Below are positions 1-8,197 of a stretch of DNA of 64,000 bases, in pieces. This DNA is from RGIG6353 sp964558655. Its GTDB lineage: Bacteria; Bacillota; Clostridia; Oscillospirales; SIG627. Numbering within the stretch: the first letter of the stretch is position 1; each line of letters opens with the position of its first letter. The translations under genes and the position numbers were made by a program. The stretch is from positions 1 through 64,000 of the forward strand of contig CAZLEX010000002.1 of assembly GCA_964558655.1 (NCBI GenBank), written 5' to 3'. Below the pieces are notes generated by a model that saw only the letters and a list, made by a program, of their open reading frames with translations, was not told the DNA's origin and did no database searches.

Positions 1-72
1 TCCCCCTGCTGGGCTCGAACCAGCGACATCATGATTAACAGTCATGCGCTCTACCAACTGAGCTAAGGAGGA
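1..72 (-). tRNA. tRNA-Asn (anticodon GTT), missing its last base
   Basis: The reverse complement folds into a complete cloverleaf. The 7-bp acceptor stem pairs 66-72 with 1-7, with one G-T wobble. The anticodon loop carries GTT for asparagine, and the T-loop contains the GGTTCGAGCC pattern. Only the discriminator base lies beyond the window edge. It follows the 5S rRNA by about 8 bases on the same strand and is probably co-transcribed with it. Confidence 0.95.
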
Positions 73-79
73 ATATGTG

Positions 80-197
<118 letters not shown>

Positions 198-518
198 ATC
201 GTGACAGGAAAAGCCGTAGCTTCGCCATCACTTACACGCCTCTCTCAAGGCTTGTACATTATATCACACTATTTTATAAAATGCAATACCTTTTTTAAAA
301 AAAATTATATTTTTTTAAAAAAGTTTTCTGATACATCGATCGAGGTTGAATTACGCAAGCATAAGCGGTATTTTGTAACGAAGTGACGGTTTTTCAAAAG
401 TTATGACACATTCGCATTTTTGCTATCCGTCACAAGTAATTTGCTGTAATATATTTTTACAAGTCGCAAATGCTATATCCGTTACAGCTGACGAAATATT
501 ACCGCACGGTTCTCTTAT
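198..518. other. AT-rich intergenic region
   Basis: The stretch between the 5S gene and the 3' end of the alarmone synthetase gene holds the 5S promoter (258-286) and a T/A-rich run. It also holds two imperfect copies, read on the minus strand, of a TGTNACGGATA...GCGA pattern between about 400 and 490. I see no open reading frame with a ribosome site and no clear terminator. Confidence 0.5.
258..286 (-). promoter_or_regulatory. Sigma-A promoter of the 5S-tRNA-Asn unit
   Basis: On the minus strand TTGCAT (281-286) and TATAAT (258-263) are separated by exactly 17 bases. Transcription would start near 250, about 50 nt before the 5S rRNA. Confidence 0.8.
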
Positions 519-1193
519 TTAAATTTCGTAAAGCTCCTCTTCGACTTTTTCACGAAGTTTTTGCATACCGACATCGGTAGAATAATATGCTTCGGCGTAT
601 TCGAGGAGTTTTTTCGAAGTTTCCGATTTTAATTCATCGGAAAGTTTTTTCTTATAGCAAAGGCTATGTTCGACATTTGACCAGGATTCCATTGCGACAG
701 TCCTTAACTGTACTTCGGCTTTAACGAACTTTTTCTCACCGACTAAAAAAATCGGAATTTCCACAATCAAATGCAAACTTCTGTATCCGTTGGGTTTGGG
801 GTTTTTAATATAATCTTTTTTCTCTATAAGCCGAATATCGTCCTGCGCAATAAGACATTCGGCAAGGTTGTAAATGTCGTCGATATATGTACAAATAACT
901 CTTACTCCGGCTATATCGTGAAGATTTTCTTCTATGGACTTAAGAGAAGGTTCTATGCCGCGTCTTACAAGTTTTTCCTGTATACTTTCCACGCTCTTTA
1001 CTCTTGTTTTTATTGATTCTATGGGATTTCTCGAAAAGCTGAAAGAAAACTGTTCGTCAAGTACACGGAATTTGGTTTCAAGTTCCATTATCGCACAGCG
1101 GTAATACGACATGAATCCGCGAGCTTTGTCTATTTGTCTTTTTATCTCATCAAACGCACTTTTTCGAATTTGAATATTAAGATTATTTTCCAT
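519..1193 (-). CDS. relQ: Small alarmone synthetase (RelQ/YjbM-type GTP pyrophosphokinase)
   Basis: Transfers pyrophosphate from ATP to GTP or GDP to make (p)ppGpp in the cytoplasm. The 224-residue protein is a lone synthetase domain without the HD hydrolase, TGS or ACT parts of long RelA/SpoT, which is the size of Firmicutes RelQ/RelP. Visible motifs are DIAGVRV near 93-99, the G-loop NPKPNGYRSLH at 131-141 and EVQLRT with the catalytic-site Glu near 160. The N-terminal helix and charged C-terminal helices fit the RelQ tetramer fold. It has its own promoter (1218-1246) and stands alone, convergent with nothing. RelQ is favoured over RelP by the N-terminal pattern, but that distinction is inference. 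Confidence 0.9.
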   Translation of the reverse strand: MENNLNIQIRKSAFDEIKRQIDKARGFMSYYRCAIMELETKFRVLDEQFSFSFSRNPIESIKTRVKSVESIQEKLVRRGIEPSLKSIEENLHDIAGVRVICTYIDDIYNLAECLIAQDDIRLIEKKDYIKNPKPNGYRSLHLIVEIPIFLVGEKKFVKAEVQLRTVAMESWSNVEHSLCYKKKLSDELKSETSKKLLEYAEAYYSTDVGMQKLREKVEEELYEI

Positions 1194-1217
1194 TGGTAAC
1201 TGTGCACCTCCAAAACA

Positions 1218-1246
1218 ATTTTATCCCTAATTACACTGTATGTCAA
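1218..1246 (-). promoter_or_regulatory. Sigma-A promoter of relQ
   Basis: TTGACA (1241-1246), 17-base spacer, TAAAAT (1218-1223) on the minus strand. A GGAGGTG ribosome site precedes the ATG. Confidence 0.8.
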
Positions 1247-1263
1247 GATGCTGTGTGCAAAGT

Positions 1264-1298
1264 TAAAAAAACGGTTTCGGAAAATTCCGAAACCGTTT
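1264..1298 (-). terminator. Intrinsic terminator after the zinc-ribbon gene
   Basis: A perfect 14-bp stem (1269-1282 with 1285-1298) with a two-base loop is followed on the minus strand by a run of six to seven T. It lies six bases past the stop codon region of the zinc-ribbon gene. Confidence 0.9.
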
Positions 1299-1303
1299 AC
1301 TTT

Positions 1304-1756
1304 TCAGCCTTTTATCTTTGTTCCGCATGAAGTACAGAATACGGTATCGGCACTTGCAACGGCACCGCATTTAGGACATTTCGGCTGCTCGGGAACAGCA
1401 ATTTTCGGTGCGGGAGCTCCGCAAGCCGAACAAAAAGAAACATTGTTGGGAATTTCAGCTCCGCACTTTTCACAGCAAACAACGCCGCGTAAATCTTTTA
1501 TTTGATTACGGCAATCTATGATTTTTTGTGCCGAAGAGCGAATACTCTTAACGAGAGGAGCAAATGTTTCTTCCGGATCGGTAGCATGATGCTCAAAATA
1601 AAGTTTGCCAAGTTCTCTGTAAGCTTTTTCAATATTCTTTTCTTCGTCGGAAATTACGCTGTTAATTTTCGTAATTTCTCCGAAATCCTTTGTCTTTTGA
1701 ACTGCTGTTTGACCTGCTTGCGATATCTTTTTACCCAAATCGTCGAAAAAAGCCAT
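1304..1756 (-). CDS. Double zinc-ribbon protein of unknown function
   Basis: 150 residues. The first 90 form an alpha-helical, probably coiled segment rich in charged residues, starting MAFFDDLGKKISQAGQ. The C-terminal 60 hold two zinc ribbons, each with two CxxC knuckles (CEKCGAEIP...CSACG and CPKCGAV...CTSCG). This layout is common in Firmicutes small zinc-ribbon proteins whose function is not established. There is no signal peptide or membrane segment, so it is probably cytoplasmic. It forms a single-gene unit with its own promoter and a strong terminator. The start has a good GGAGG site. No specific role is claimed. Confidence 0.8.
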   Translation of the reverse strand: MAFFDDLGKKISQAGQTAVQKTKDFGEITKINSVISDEEKNIEKAYRELGKLYFEHHATDPEETFAPLVKSIRSSAQKIIDCRNQIKDLRGVVCCEKCGAEIPNNVSFCSACGAPAPKIAVPEQPKCPKCGAVASADTVFCTSCGTKIKG

Positions 1757-1796
1757 ATTTTACCTCCGAATATGTTATATAATTACTAACATTATT

Positions 1797-1825
1797 ATAA
1801 TATCACAAAAAAACGGAATTGACAA
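1797..1825 (-). promoter_or_regulatory. Sigma-A promoter of the zinc-ribbon gene
   Basis: TTGTCA (1820-1825), 17 bases, TATTAT (1797-1802) on the minus strand. It lies in the short gap after iscU, so the zinc-ribbon gene is transcribed separately. Confidence 0.65.
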
Positions 1826-1832
1826 GAGTTTT

Positions 1833-2261
1833 TTAATGTTCACAACAATGACTGCAACCACCCGAGCAGAATTTTGTTTTATCGTACTCGATTCCGTTTT
1901 TGTCGTAATAATCTTTTACTGCTGCTTTAACCGCTTCTTCTGCAAGAACCGAGCAATGAATTTTTGCAGGGGGGAGACCGTCAAGAGCTTCAACTACCGC
2001 TTTGTTTGAAAGCTCCAACGCTTCTTCAATTGAGCGGCCTTTAATCATTTCGGTTGCCATTGAACTTGTCGCTATTGCCGAACCGCAACCGAAAGTGTTA
2101 AATTTTACATCTACGATGATACCGTCCCGTACTTTAATGTACATTTTCATGATATCTCCGCATTTTACATTGCCTACTTCACCTATGCCGTCGGCATCGT
2201 CCATTTTGCCGACATTTCTCGGATTTTTGAAGTGATCCATAACTTTTTCACTGTATAGCAT
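1833..2261 (-). CDS. iscU: Iron-sulfur cluster scaffold protein IscU/NifU
   Basis: Scaffold on which Fe-S clusters are built with sulfur from the neighbouring cysteine desulfurase. The 142-residue protein has the NifU N-terminal domain starting MLYSEKVMDHF, the three scaffold cysteines near C34 (VKCGD), C59 (FGCGSAIA) and C103 (KIHCSVLA), and the conserved Asp of CGD. The C-terminus ends FCSGGCSHCCEH, four extra cysteines beyond the scaffold set. A start 57 bases upstream is open, but this ATG has the AAAGGG site and matches the family. It lies 14 bases after iscS in an iscR-iscS-iscU operon. No iscA, hscA or fdx gene is present. Confidence 0.93.
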   Translation of the reverse strand: MLYSEKVMDHFKNPRNVGKMDDADGIGEVGNVKCGDIMKMYIKVRDGIIVDVKFNTFGCGSAIATSSMATEMIKGRSIEEALELSNKAVVEALDGLPPAKIHCSVLAEEAVKAAVKDYYDKNGIEYDKTKFCSGGCSHCCEH

Positions 2262-2275
2262 AAATTTTCCCTTTC

Positions 2276-3472
2276 TTAAAGTATAAATTTTCTTTCGCCC
2301 GTCTGAAGTTCCTCCCAAACAGGAGAAATAGACCTCAAATAATCAACTACTTCTTCAACGCTTTTTATAATATAATCAATTTCTTTTTCCGTTATTTCCG
2401 GAGAAATGGTTAACCGAAGAGAACCGTGTGCAACATCTTTCGGAAGCCCTATTGCGAGAAGCACATGACTTGGATCAAGAGATCCGGAAGTGCAAGCCGA
2501 TCCGGAACTTGCCTCAACTCCTTTGTCATCAAGTAAAAGGAGCAAACTTTCTCCCTCAATTCCTTCAAAGCAGAAATTTACATTTCCCGGAAGTCTTGCC
2601 TCTTCACTGCCGTTAAGGACGGAATGAGGAATTTTGGCAAGACCTTTTATTAATCTTGTACGCAGCGGAATGAGAGTTTCGGAATTTTCTTTGATTTTGG
2701 CACAGGCTTCTTCCAATGCTTCCGTCATTCCGGCAATGGCGGGCAAATTCTCCGTTCCCGCCCGTTTGCCTCTTTCCTGTGCTCCGCCTTCGATAATATT
2801 TTTAAGGACAATACCTTTTTTTGCGTAAAGTGCACCTATGCCTCGCGGACCGTTAAATTTGTGTGCCGACAGTGAAAGAAGGTCGATATTCATTTTTTCG
2901 ACATTGATATCTATATGCCCCACTGCCTGAACTGCGTCCGTATGGAAGGGGATTTTATACTCACGGCATATTTTTCCTATTTCGGCTATCGGCTGAATTG
3001 TACCTATTTCATTGTTGGCCGTCATAACGCTTACCAAACAGGTTTCGTCCTTTATAGCGGCTTTTATGTCGCACGGATTTACAATTCCGTTCTTTCCGAC
3101 ATCTATCAAAGTTATTTCAAATCCGTCTTTTTTCAGCTTTTCCAAAGTGTGCAACACGGCGTGATGTTCAAAAGCGGTCGAAATAATATGATTTTTCCCC
3201 CTTGATTTTCCTTTAAGTGCACAGGAAATAATCGCTTGATTATCGGATTCGCTTCCTCCGGAAGTAAAGTAAATTTCGTCGGGATTTGCACCGAGTGCTG
3301 CGGCAATTCTTTTTCTGCAACTGTAAAGCTCTTCTGCCGCAAGCTGTCCCGAAGTGTGAAGCGATGACGGATTCCCGGGATATTTTTCGGCACATTCAAT
3401 CATCTTTTCCAAAGCTCGCTTGCTTATTTTTGTTGTAGCTGCATTATCTGCATATATTCTCATTTTTGACAT
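2276..3472 (-). CDS. iscS: Cysteine desulfurase (IscS/NifS)
   Basis: Pyridoxal-phosphate enzyme that takes sulfur from L-cysteine, forming alanine and a protein persulfide that feeds IscU. Visible features are YADNAATT at the N-terminus, TANNEIGTIQP near 151, the PLP lysine in SAHKFNGPRG near 205, and the active cysteine in SSGSACTSG near 327. At about 398 residues it has normal length. The gene overlaps the end of iscR. Translation may begin at 3472 (MSKMRIY) or, with a classic ATGA overlap of the iscR stop, at 3463 (MRIYADN), which is the more usual family N-terminus. It is transcribed from the iscR promoter. Confidence 0.95.
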   Translation of the reverse strand: MSKMRIYADNAATTKISKRALEKMIECAEKYPGNPSSLHTSGQLAAEELYSCRKRIAAALGANPDEIYFTSGGSESDNQAIISCALKGKSRGKNHIISTAFEHHAVLHTLEKLKKDGFEITLIDVGKNGIVNPCDIKAAIKDETCLVSVMTANNEIGTIQPIAEIGKICREYKIPFHTDAVQAVGHIDINVEKMNIDLLSLSAHKFNGPRGIGALYAKKGIVLKNIIEGGAQERGKRAGTENLPAIAGMTEALEEACAKIKENSETLIPLRTRLIKGLAKIPHSVLNGSEEARLPGNVNFCFEGIEGESLLLLLDDKGVEASSGSACTSGSLDPSHVLLAIGLPKDVAHGSLRLTISPEITEKEIDYIIKSVEEVVDYLRSISPVWEELQTGERKFIL

Positions 3473-3903
3473 CTCGCTTTCTCGGATCCGGGTGCGTTTT
3501 CGTGCATGGCAAGATCCGCCAATGTTGTGGAATCTATATATTCGTTTATTACTCGGTTAAGCCCCTCCCAAAACGCAAAAGTCGCACAGTGAGTGCTGTT
3601 TGAGCAACTGCTTGTACTTCCCTCGACACATTTTAACGGAGCAAGACTTCCCTCCGATGCTCTTAAAATATCTCCTGCGGTATACTCTTCCGGAGGTTTT
3701 GAAAGGCGGTAACCTCCGCTTTTACCGCGACTGCTTTCTATCATTCCCGCTCTTGATAAAAGTGCCGTTATTTGTTCGAGATATTTCATTGAAACCTGCT
3801 GACGCTCCGAAATTGTTTTCAAAGGTATGAATTCTTCTTTAGGAGATGTTGCAAGGTCCATCATTATTTTGAGTGCGTATCTGCCTCTTGTGGATATTTT
3901 CAT
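3460..3903 (-). CDS. iscR: Rrf2-family regulator, IscR-like
   Basis: Cytoplasmic winged-helix transcription factor of the Rrf2 family, 147 residues. The N-terminus MKISTRGRYALKIMMDLA and the SRGKSGGYRLS wing are typical. Three cysteines at about 92, 100 and 106 match the spacing of the [2Fe-2S] ligands of IscR, which CymR-type relatives lack, so it probably senses Fe-S status and represses its own operon. It is first in the operon and its stop overlaps iscS. A ribosome site GAAAGGAGAAG lies just upstream. CymR-like cysteine regulation is the alternative but is less likely given the cysteines and neighbours. Confidence 0.9.
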   Translation of the reverse strand: MKISTRGRYALKIMMDLATSPKEEFIPLKTISERQQVSMKYLEQITALLSRAGMIESSRGKSGGYRLSKPPEEYTAGDILRASEGSLAPLKCVEGSTSSCSNSTHCATFAFWEGLNRVINEYIDSTTLADLAMHENAPGSEKARCQK

Positions 3904-3920
3904 TATACTTCTCCTTTCAT

Positions 3921-3955
3921 TTCCTAATTATACCATAGGTTTAGTAGGAATACAA
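3921..3955 (-). promoter_or_regulatory. isc promoter with candidate IscR operator
   Basis: TTGTAT (3950-3955), 17 bases, TATAAT (3927-3932) on the minus strand. The inverted repeat TTCCTA (3921-3926) and TAGGAA (3945-3950) brackets the -10 and spacer, and a near-palindrome ACCATAGGT sits at its centre. That position suits autorepression by IscR. The promoter is clear, the operator is a suggestion. Confidence 0.65.
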
Positions 3956-4033
3956 TACTTTTTTAAAAAAATCGTAAAATTACTGTTCAAATCTCACCCA
4001 TCACTGATAATTGAACAAATTTACCTAAAGTAC

Positions 4034-4062
4034 TTGAAAATCGAATAAGTTTATTTTATAAT
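4034..4062 (+). promoter_or_regulatory. Sigma-A promoter of the 4118 gene
   Basis: TTGAAA (4034-4039), 17 bases, TATAAT (4057-4062), about 55 bases before the start codon and divergent from the isc promoter. Confidence 0.8.
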
Positions 4063-4117
4063 TGCAATACAACGATTTTTTATTTTCTTTTTATCGCAAA
4101 AACAGAGGAAACTTTTT

Positions 4118-5176
4118 ATGTATTATTCTACCGGTTACAATACTGAAATGACAAGAGGGAAAAAACGCATCGCATTAATACTGTCATTTTTTGTTACAAT
4201 AATTTCTCTTTCTGTTTTACTGTACATTGTTTTCGTTTATAAATCTCACACGGTTTACGAAATAGAAAAAATCGATGCAAAGCTCGAATATGAGGACGGT
4301 CTCTTGGTATCCGATGACTGTGCATATTTGTACAATGAGTACGGCGGAAGTTTATCGAAAAGTAATTTGTTTTCGTTGCCGATTTATCAATATGACGGAC
4401 CGGAGGCTGATTACTTATACTACAAATTCGATACAAAATATTATGCGGCTTCCCGTGAAAATCAATTGCTTTCTCCGGCGAATACCCAAACGACATTAAT
4501 GTTAAAATACGAGGGTATTGTTTACGAAGTTGATATTGAGAATAAAAGCTGTAAAAAACTTTTGTCGGACTGTGAAATTCATTCGGTTTCATTGGGCGGA
4601 ACATATTACCTTGAAATATCCGACAACCGTTACGCTTTTTATAAGCTTAATAAAGATGAGCTTTGTTATTCCTCTGCCATGCAGTTACAATCGGATTTCC
4701 CCGTTGAATTTTGCTTTTGGTTAAATGACAGGTACTTGCTTGTAAAAACTTATACGGATACATCCGTACTTTACAATATCGTCGATGCGTCTAACGGAGA
4801 GGCTACGGTATGCGGGTCAATAAATAATAATGTTCCCGAAAATCAAAAAAAGCTCTTTTCGGATAAATATCTCATTTCGGATATTGACAGTGACAGAATT
4901 GACATTTTTGATATATATACGCAGGAAACAGTTAAGTTTAAATTAAAAAATGCCGAAAAATATACGGTACTGCAAGTGTCAAATGATGCTTCATATGCCA
5001 TAGTGGAAAAAGACGGTGAAACATTTTTAATTTCAAAAAAAGGAAAGATACTGTCTTTTAAGGATATTACAGGCAATAACTGTAGCGATTCTTTTTTTAT
5101 CAAAGATAACATAATGGTAGCGGTTTTTGATGACGGTACATCGTGTTATTCTTCAATTTACAAAATAATTTTTTAA
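4118..5176 (+). CDS. Membrane-anchored protein of unknown function
   Basis: 352 residues. A short basic cytoplasmic start (RGKKR) is followed by one membrane segment at about 18-40 (ALILSFFVTIISLSVLLYIV), so most of the protein is predicted to face outward. The ectodomain is beta-rich, with repeated units of the type YLYNEYGG, YAFYKLNKDE, YLLVKTYTD, SVLYNIVDASNGE, DRIDIFDIYTQE and YAIVEKDGETFLIS. That pattern resembles blades of a beta-propeller but I recognise no named family. It has its own promoter and lies 19 bases before the broken GH2 gene, so the two are probably co-transcribed. Function unknown. Confidence 0.75.
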   Translation: MYYSTGYNTEMTRGKKRIALILSFFVTIISLSVLLYIVFVYKSHTVYEIEKIDAKLEYEDGLLVSDDCAYLYNEYGGSLSKSNLFSLPIYQYDGPEADYLYYKFDTKYYAASRENQLLSPANTQTTLMLKYEGIVYEVDIENKSCKKLLSDCEIHSVSLGGTYYLEISDNRYAFYKLNKDELCYSSAMQLQSDFPVEFCFWLNDRYLLVKTYTDTSVLYNIVDASNGEATVCGSINNNVPENQKKLFSDKYLISDIDSDRIDIFDIYTQETVKFKLKNAEKYTVLQVSNDASYAIVEKDGETFLISKKGKILSFKDITGNNCSDSFFIKDNIMVAVFDDGTSCYSSIYKIIF

Positions 5177-5195
5177 TAAAGGCAGGGTTGGTAAG

Positions 5196-7549
5196 ATGAA
5201 AAAAATTTCTTTATGCGGAGAATGGAAACTTGCGGTAATGCCGCACGAAACAAGCGTTAATTGTTCGTGCTCGCAGGAACTTCATGATTTAAATGTCGAA
5301 ATAATTCCCGCAACGGTTCCCGGAAATTTGGAGCTTGATTTGAACAAAGCCGGAAAAGTCGACGATTTGTTTTTCGGAACCAATCCGGACAAAATCAGAA
5401 GATATACGGAAAAACTGCATTGCTATTATTTTAAATCGTTTACCTTTGAGGAATTCGAAAACGATCCCGTTTTGTGTTTTGAAGGTCTTGACTGTTATGC
5501 CGATGTATACTTGAACGGTAAAAAGTAGCCTCATATGACAATATGCTCATTGAGCATAAATGCGAAATTTCATCTTTTTTGAAAAAAGGCGAAAACGAAA
5601 TATTCGTTCACATCAAACCCGCTGTAAAAGAAGCTTTAAAATACGATTATTCGTTTTTGATAAGTGCCGGTCCGTCAGCTTACGAACAGCTTTATGTAAG
5701 AAAACCGGCACATATGTACGGCTGGGATGTTATGCCGAGATACTTGTCGGCAGGTATTTGGAAGCCTGTTTATATCGAATTGCACGAAAAAAAAGAAGAG
5801 ATTGACAAATTTTTCTTAAGTACAACTGTTCTCGGTGAAGATACTGCAACGCTGGAGCTTCAATATTCGGCAAAATGCGATATATTCGGCGATATAAAAT
5901 TTAAACTGTTCGGCAAGTGCGAAGACAGTATTATCGAAGCTGAAATTCCTCTCGTTTTTCCGAAGGGAAGAAAGAAAATCATTGTCAAAAACCCGAAATT
6001 ATGGTGGCCGAAAGGATTCGGAGCCCCTAATCTTTATGAATGTGTTTTGACATTGGTAAGGGACGGAAAGGTTATTGACGAGGTTAAATTTAATCACGGA
6101 ATAAGAACCGTACGCCTTGACTGTACCGATATTATAGATGATGACGGCAACGGGGAATTTGTTTTTGTTGTCAATAACAGAAAAGTGTTTATTAAAGGTT
6201 CCAACTGGCTTCCAGCCGATCCGTTCCATTCGCGTGATAAAGAAAGAATTCCCTCCATGATAAAATTGGCAGAAGAAATAAACTGCAATATGCTAAGGTG
6301 CTGGGGCGGAAATGTATATGAAGACGACTTGTTTTACGAGCTTTGCGATAAAGCGGGAATTATGGTATGGCAGGATTTCTGCTTTGCGTGCGGTAAATAT
6401 CCGCAAGACGACGAATTTATAAAGCGTGTACGAATTGAGGCCATACAGGTCGTAAAAAGACTTCGTTCACACCCTTGTATTGCACTTTGGTCGGGGGATA
6501 ATGAATGTGATATTCGTTGGGTGCTCTCTGAAAGTATTAAAGTCGATCCGAATAAAAATGTTATTTCCCGAAAAGTTTTGCCCGATGTAGTCGAACAGTA
6601 TGATACTGCGTCTTCATATTTGCCGAGTTCCCCGTATATTAATCCGACAATTGCAAGTATGGTTTTAAAAGATAAACGCGGATTTGAAAGTGAAGCTTTA
6701 CTGTCTGCTCCCGAATGGCACGCTTATCTTTGGTACGGTTACTTTAAAAAAGGTTTTGCGACAGTATCGAAACTGAAATTTGTAAGTGAATTCGGTTCAA
6801 TGGGAACTCCGTCTCCGGAGAGTATAAAAAAATTCATTTCACCTGAAAAATTATGGCCTTACGATGAGAATAACGATGAATGGAAAATGCATTTAACAAC
6901 CGCCATTCCGGAGCTTTGCGAAAATGATTTCAGAATTAAAATTTTCTTTGAGCAGCTCATGACAATATTTAACAAAGAACCGGACAGTTTAAGTGATTTT
7001 TCGATAAAAAGCCAAATTACTCAAGGTGAACAGTTAAAATATTACATGGAACTGTTCAGAGCTCAAAAATGGAATAAGACCGGAATAGTTTGGTGGAACT
7101 TAATCGACGGTTGGCCTCAATTTTCAGACGCTGTTGTTGATTATTATTTTGATAAGAAAAAGGCTTTTTACGACTTGAAGTCATGTCAGCAAGATGTTTG
7201 TCTTATTGTTACCGATTCCAAAGACGGAAAATTTCATGATTTAACGGTAGCCAATGATACTTTGAATAATATTAAAATTAATTATTCCGTAAAAGATGCT
7301 GACAGCGGGGAAATGCTCGCTTCGGGTTCTTCGCATGTTCTTGAAAATACAAGTACCGTTGTTTCAAAAATTCCGGTATCTTCGTCTACTCGTTTTCTGC
7401 TTATTGAATGGGACGGAGATGTCAACGGAAAGAACCACTACTTAGATATACAGGAGAACAAGGAAAAAATATCAAAAGAACAGTATATCGGCTGGCTGAA
7501 GAAATGCGGTTTGTGCACAGAGTGGGTTAATAAGATAAGTTTGTGGTAA
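5196..7549 (+). pseudogene. GH2 beta-mannosidase-type glycosidase, interrupted by a one-base frameshift
   Basis: Two ORFs (5196-5528 and from 5525 on) together encode a GH2 protein of about 784 residues. The first ends NGKK then TAG. The next frame continues VASYDNMLIEHKCEIS, the expected rest of the sugar-binding domain. Adding one A to the five-A run at 5520-5524 restores one frame. The repaired order is GH2 N-terminal domain, immunoglobulin-like domain, then TIM barrel with the acid/base Glu near 437 (LWSGDNECD) and nucleophile Glu near 532 (FVSEFGSMG). The C-terminus NLIDGWPQFSDAVVDYYF is the beta-mannosidase signature. There is no signal peptide, so it would be cytoplasmic. The rest of the frame is intact, so this is a recent mutation, a sequencing error or a recoding site. 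Confidence 0.85.
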
Positions 7550-7568
7550 TGTAAAACATAATATTGCC

Positions 7569-7603
7569 AATGAGTCCGGTTTATATCGGACTCATTTTCT
7601 TTT
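7569..7603 (+). terminator. Intrinsic terminator after the GH2 gene
   Basis: A perfect 10-bp stem (7569-7578 with 7587-7596) is followed by a T-rich tail. Confidence 0.85.
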
Positions 7604-7694
7604 GAAAATTTTCCGTTCGCCGAAAACGGTTTACATATTTTTAAATTTACCGAAGTAATATGAATATGTATTTATGTATTTTGGGAGCGGTAAG

Positions 7695-8120
7695 TTGAAA
7701 AAAATATTTTTAATATACATTATTTTTCTGCTTTTATTTGTGATTTTAAAAATTGATTTTCACGGGGATTTCATAACACGCATACATTTATTTGAATCCG
7801 GAAATTATAAAAATTTCAACACGGTTGTTTTTAACACTTTCAAAATGTATAAAAACAATTTAAATTCATGTTGGAGCATTTTTAATATCGTCGGTAATAT
7901 TTTACCGTTTTTCTTTTTCGGACTTCTTTTAAAATCGGCTTGGAAAGAAAAAAATTTTTTCGAACTTTTCTTTTTTTCTTCCTGCTTATTTACTTTGTTT
8001 GAAATTATTCAATATATTTTCATGATAGGTGTATGCGATATAGACGATTTGATAACGAATGTTTTTTTCGCTTCATTCGGGATAATATTTTATAAATTTT
8101 TAAAAAAATCAAAGCTTTAA
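7695..8120 (+). CDS. VanZ-like membrane protein
   Basis: About 141 residues, four predicted membrane segments. The conserved VanZ features are NIVGNILPFFFFGLLL, a Glu in EIIQY, and the acidic DIDDLITN before the last segment. VanZ itself gives low-level teicoplanin resistance, but most homologues have no assigned role, and no other vancomycin gene is present. An ATG 21 bases upstream is in frame but lacks a ribosome site. The TTG at 7695 has GGAG seven bases before it and is preferred. The gene is AT-rich with many Phe and Lys codons. It lies between two terminated units. Confidence 0.75.
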   Translation: MKKIFLIYIIFLLLFVILKIDFHGDFITRIHLFESGNYKNFNTVVFNTFKMYKNNLNSCWSIFNIVGNILPFFFFGLLLKSAWKEKNFFELFFFSSCLFTLFEIIQYIFMIGVCDIDDLITNVFFASFGIIFYKFLKKSKL

Positions 8121-8148
8121 TATTATTTTGCAATTAACAAAAAACCTA

Positions 8149-8177
8149 TTGATTTTAATTCGGTTTTGTAATAGAAT
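8149..8177 (+). promoter_or_regulatory. Sigma-A promoter of the CDF transporter gene
   Basis: TTGATT (8149-8154), 17 bases, TAGAAT (8172-8177), about 20 bases before the TTG start. Confidence 0.65.
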
Positions 8178-8197
8178 TATATCGGAGGAGGGATACC

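Noticed and set aside
7695..8120. VanZ-like gene as evidence of glycopeptide resistance
   Set aside because: No vanHAX, vanS or vanR genes are present, and VanZ-fold proteins are common without resistance.
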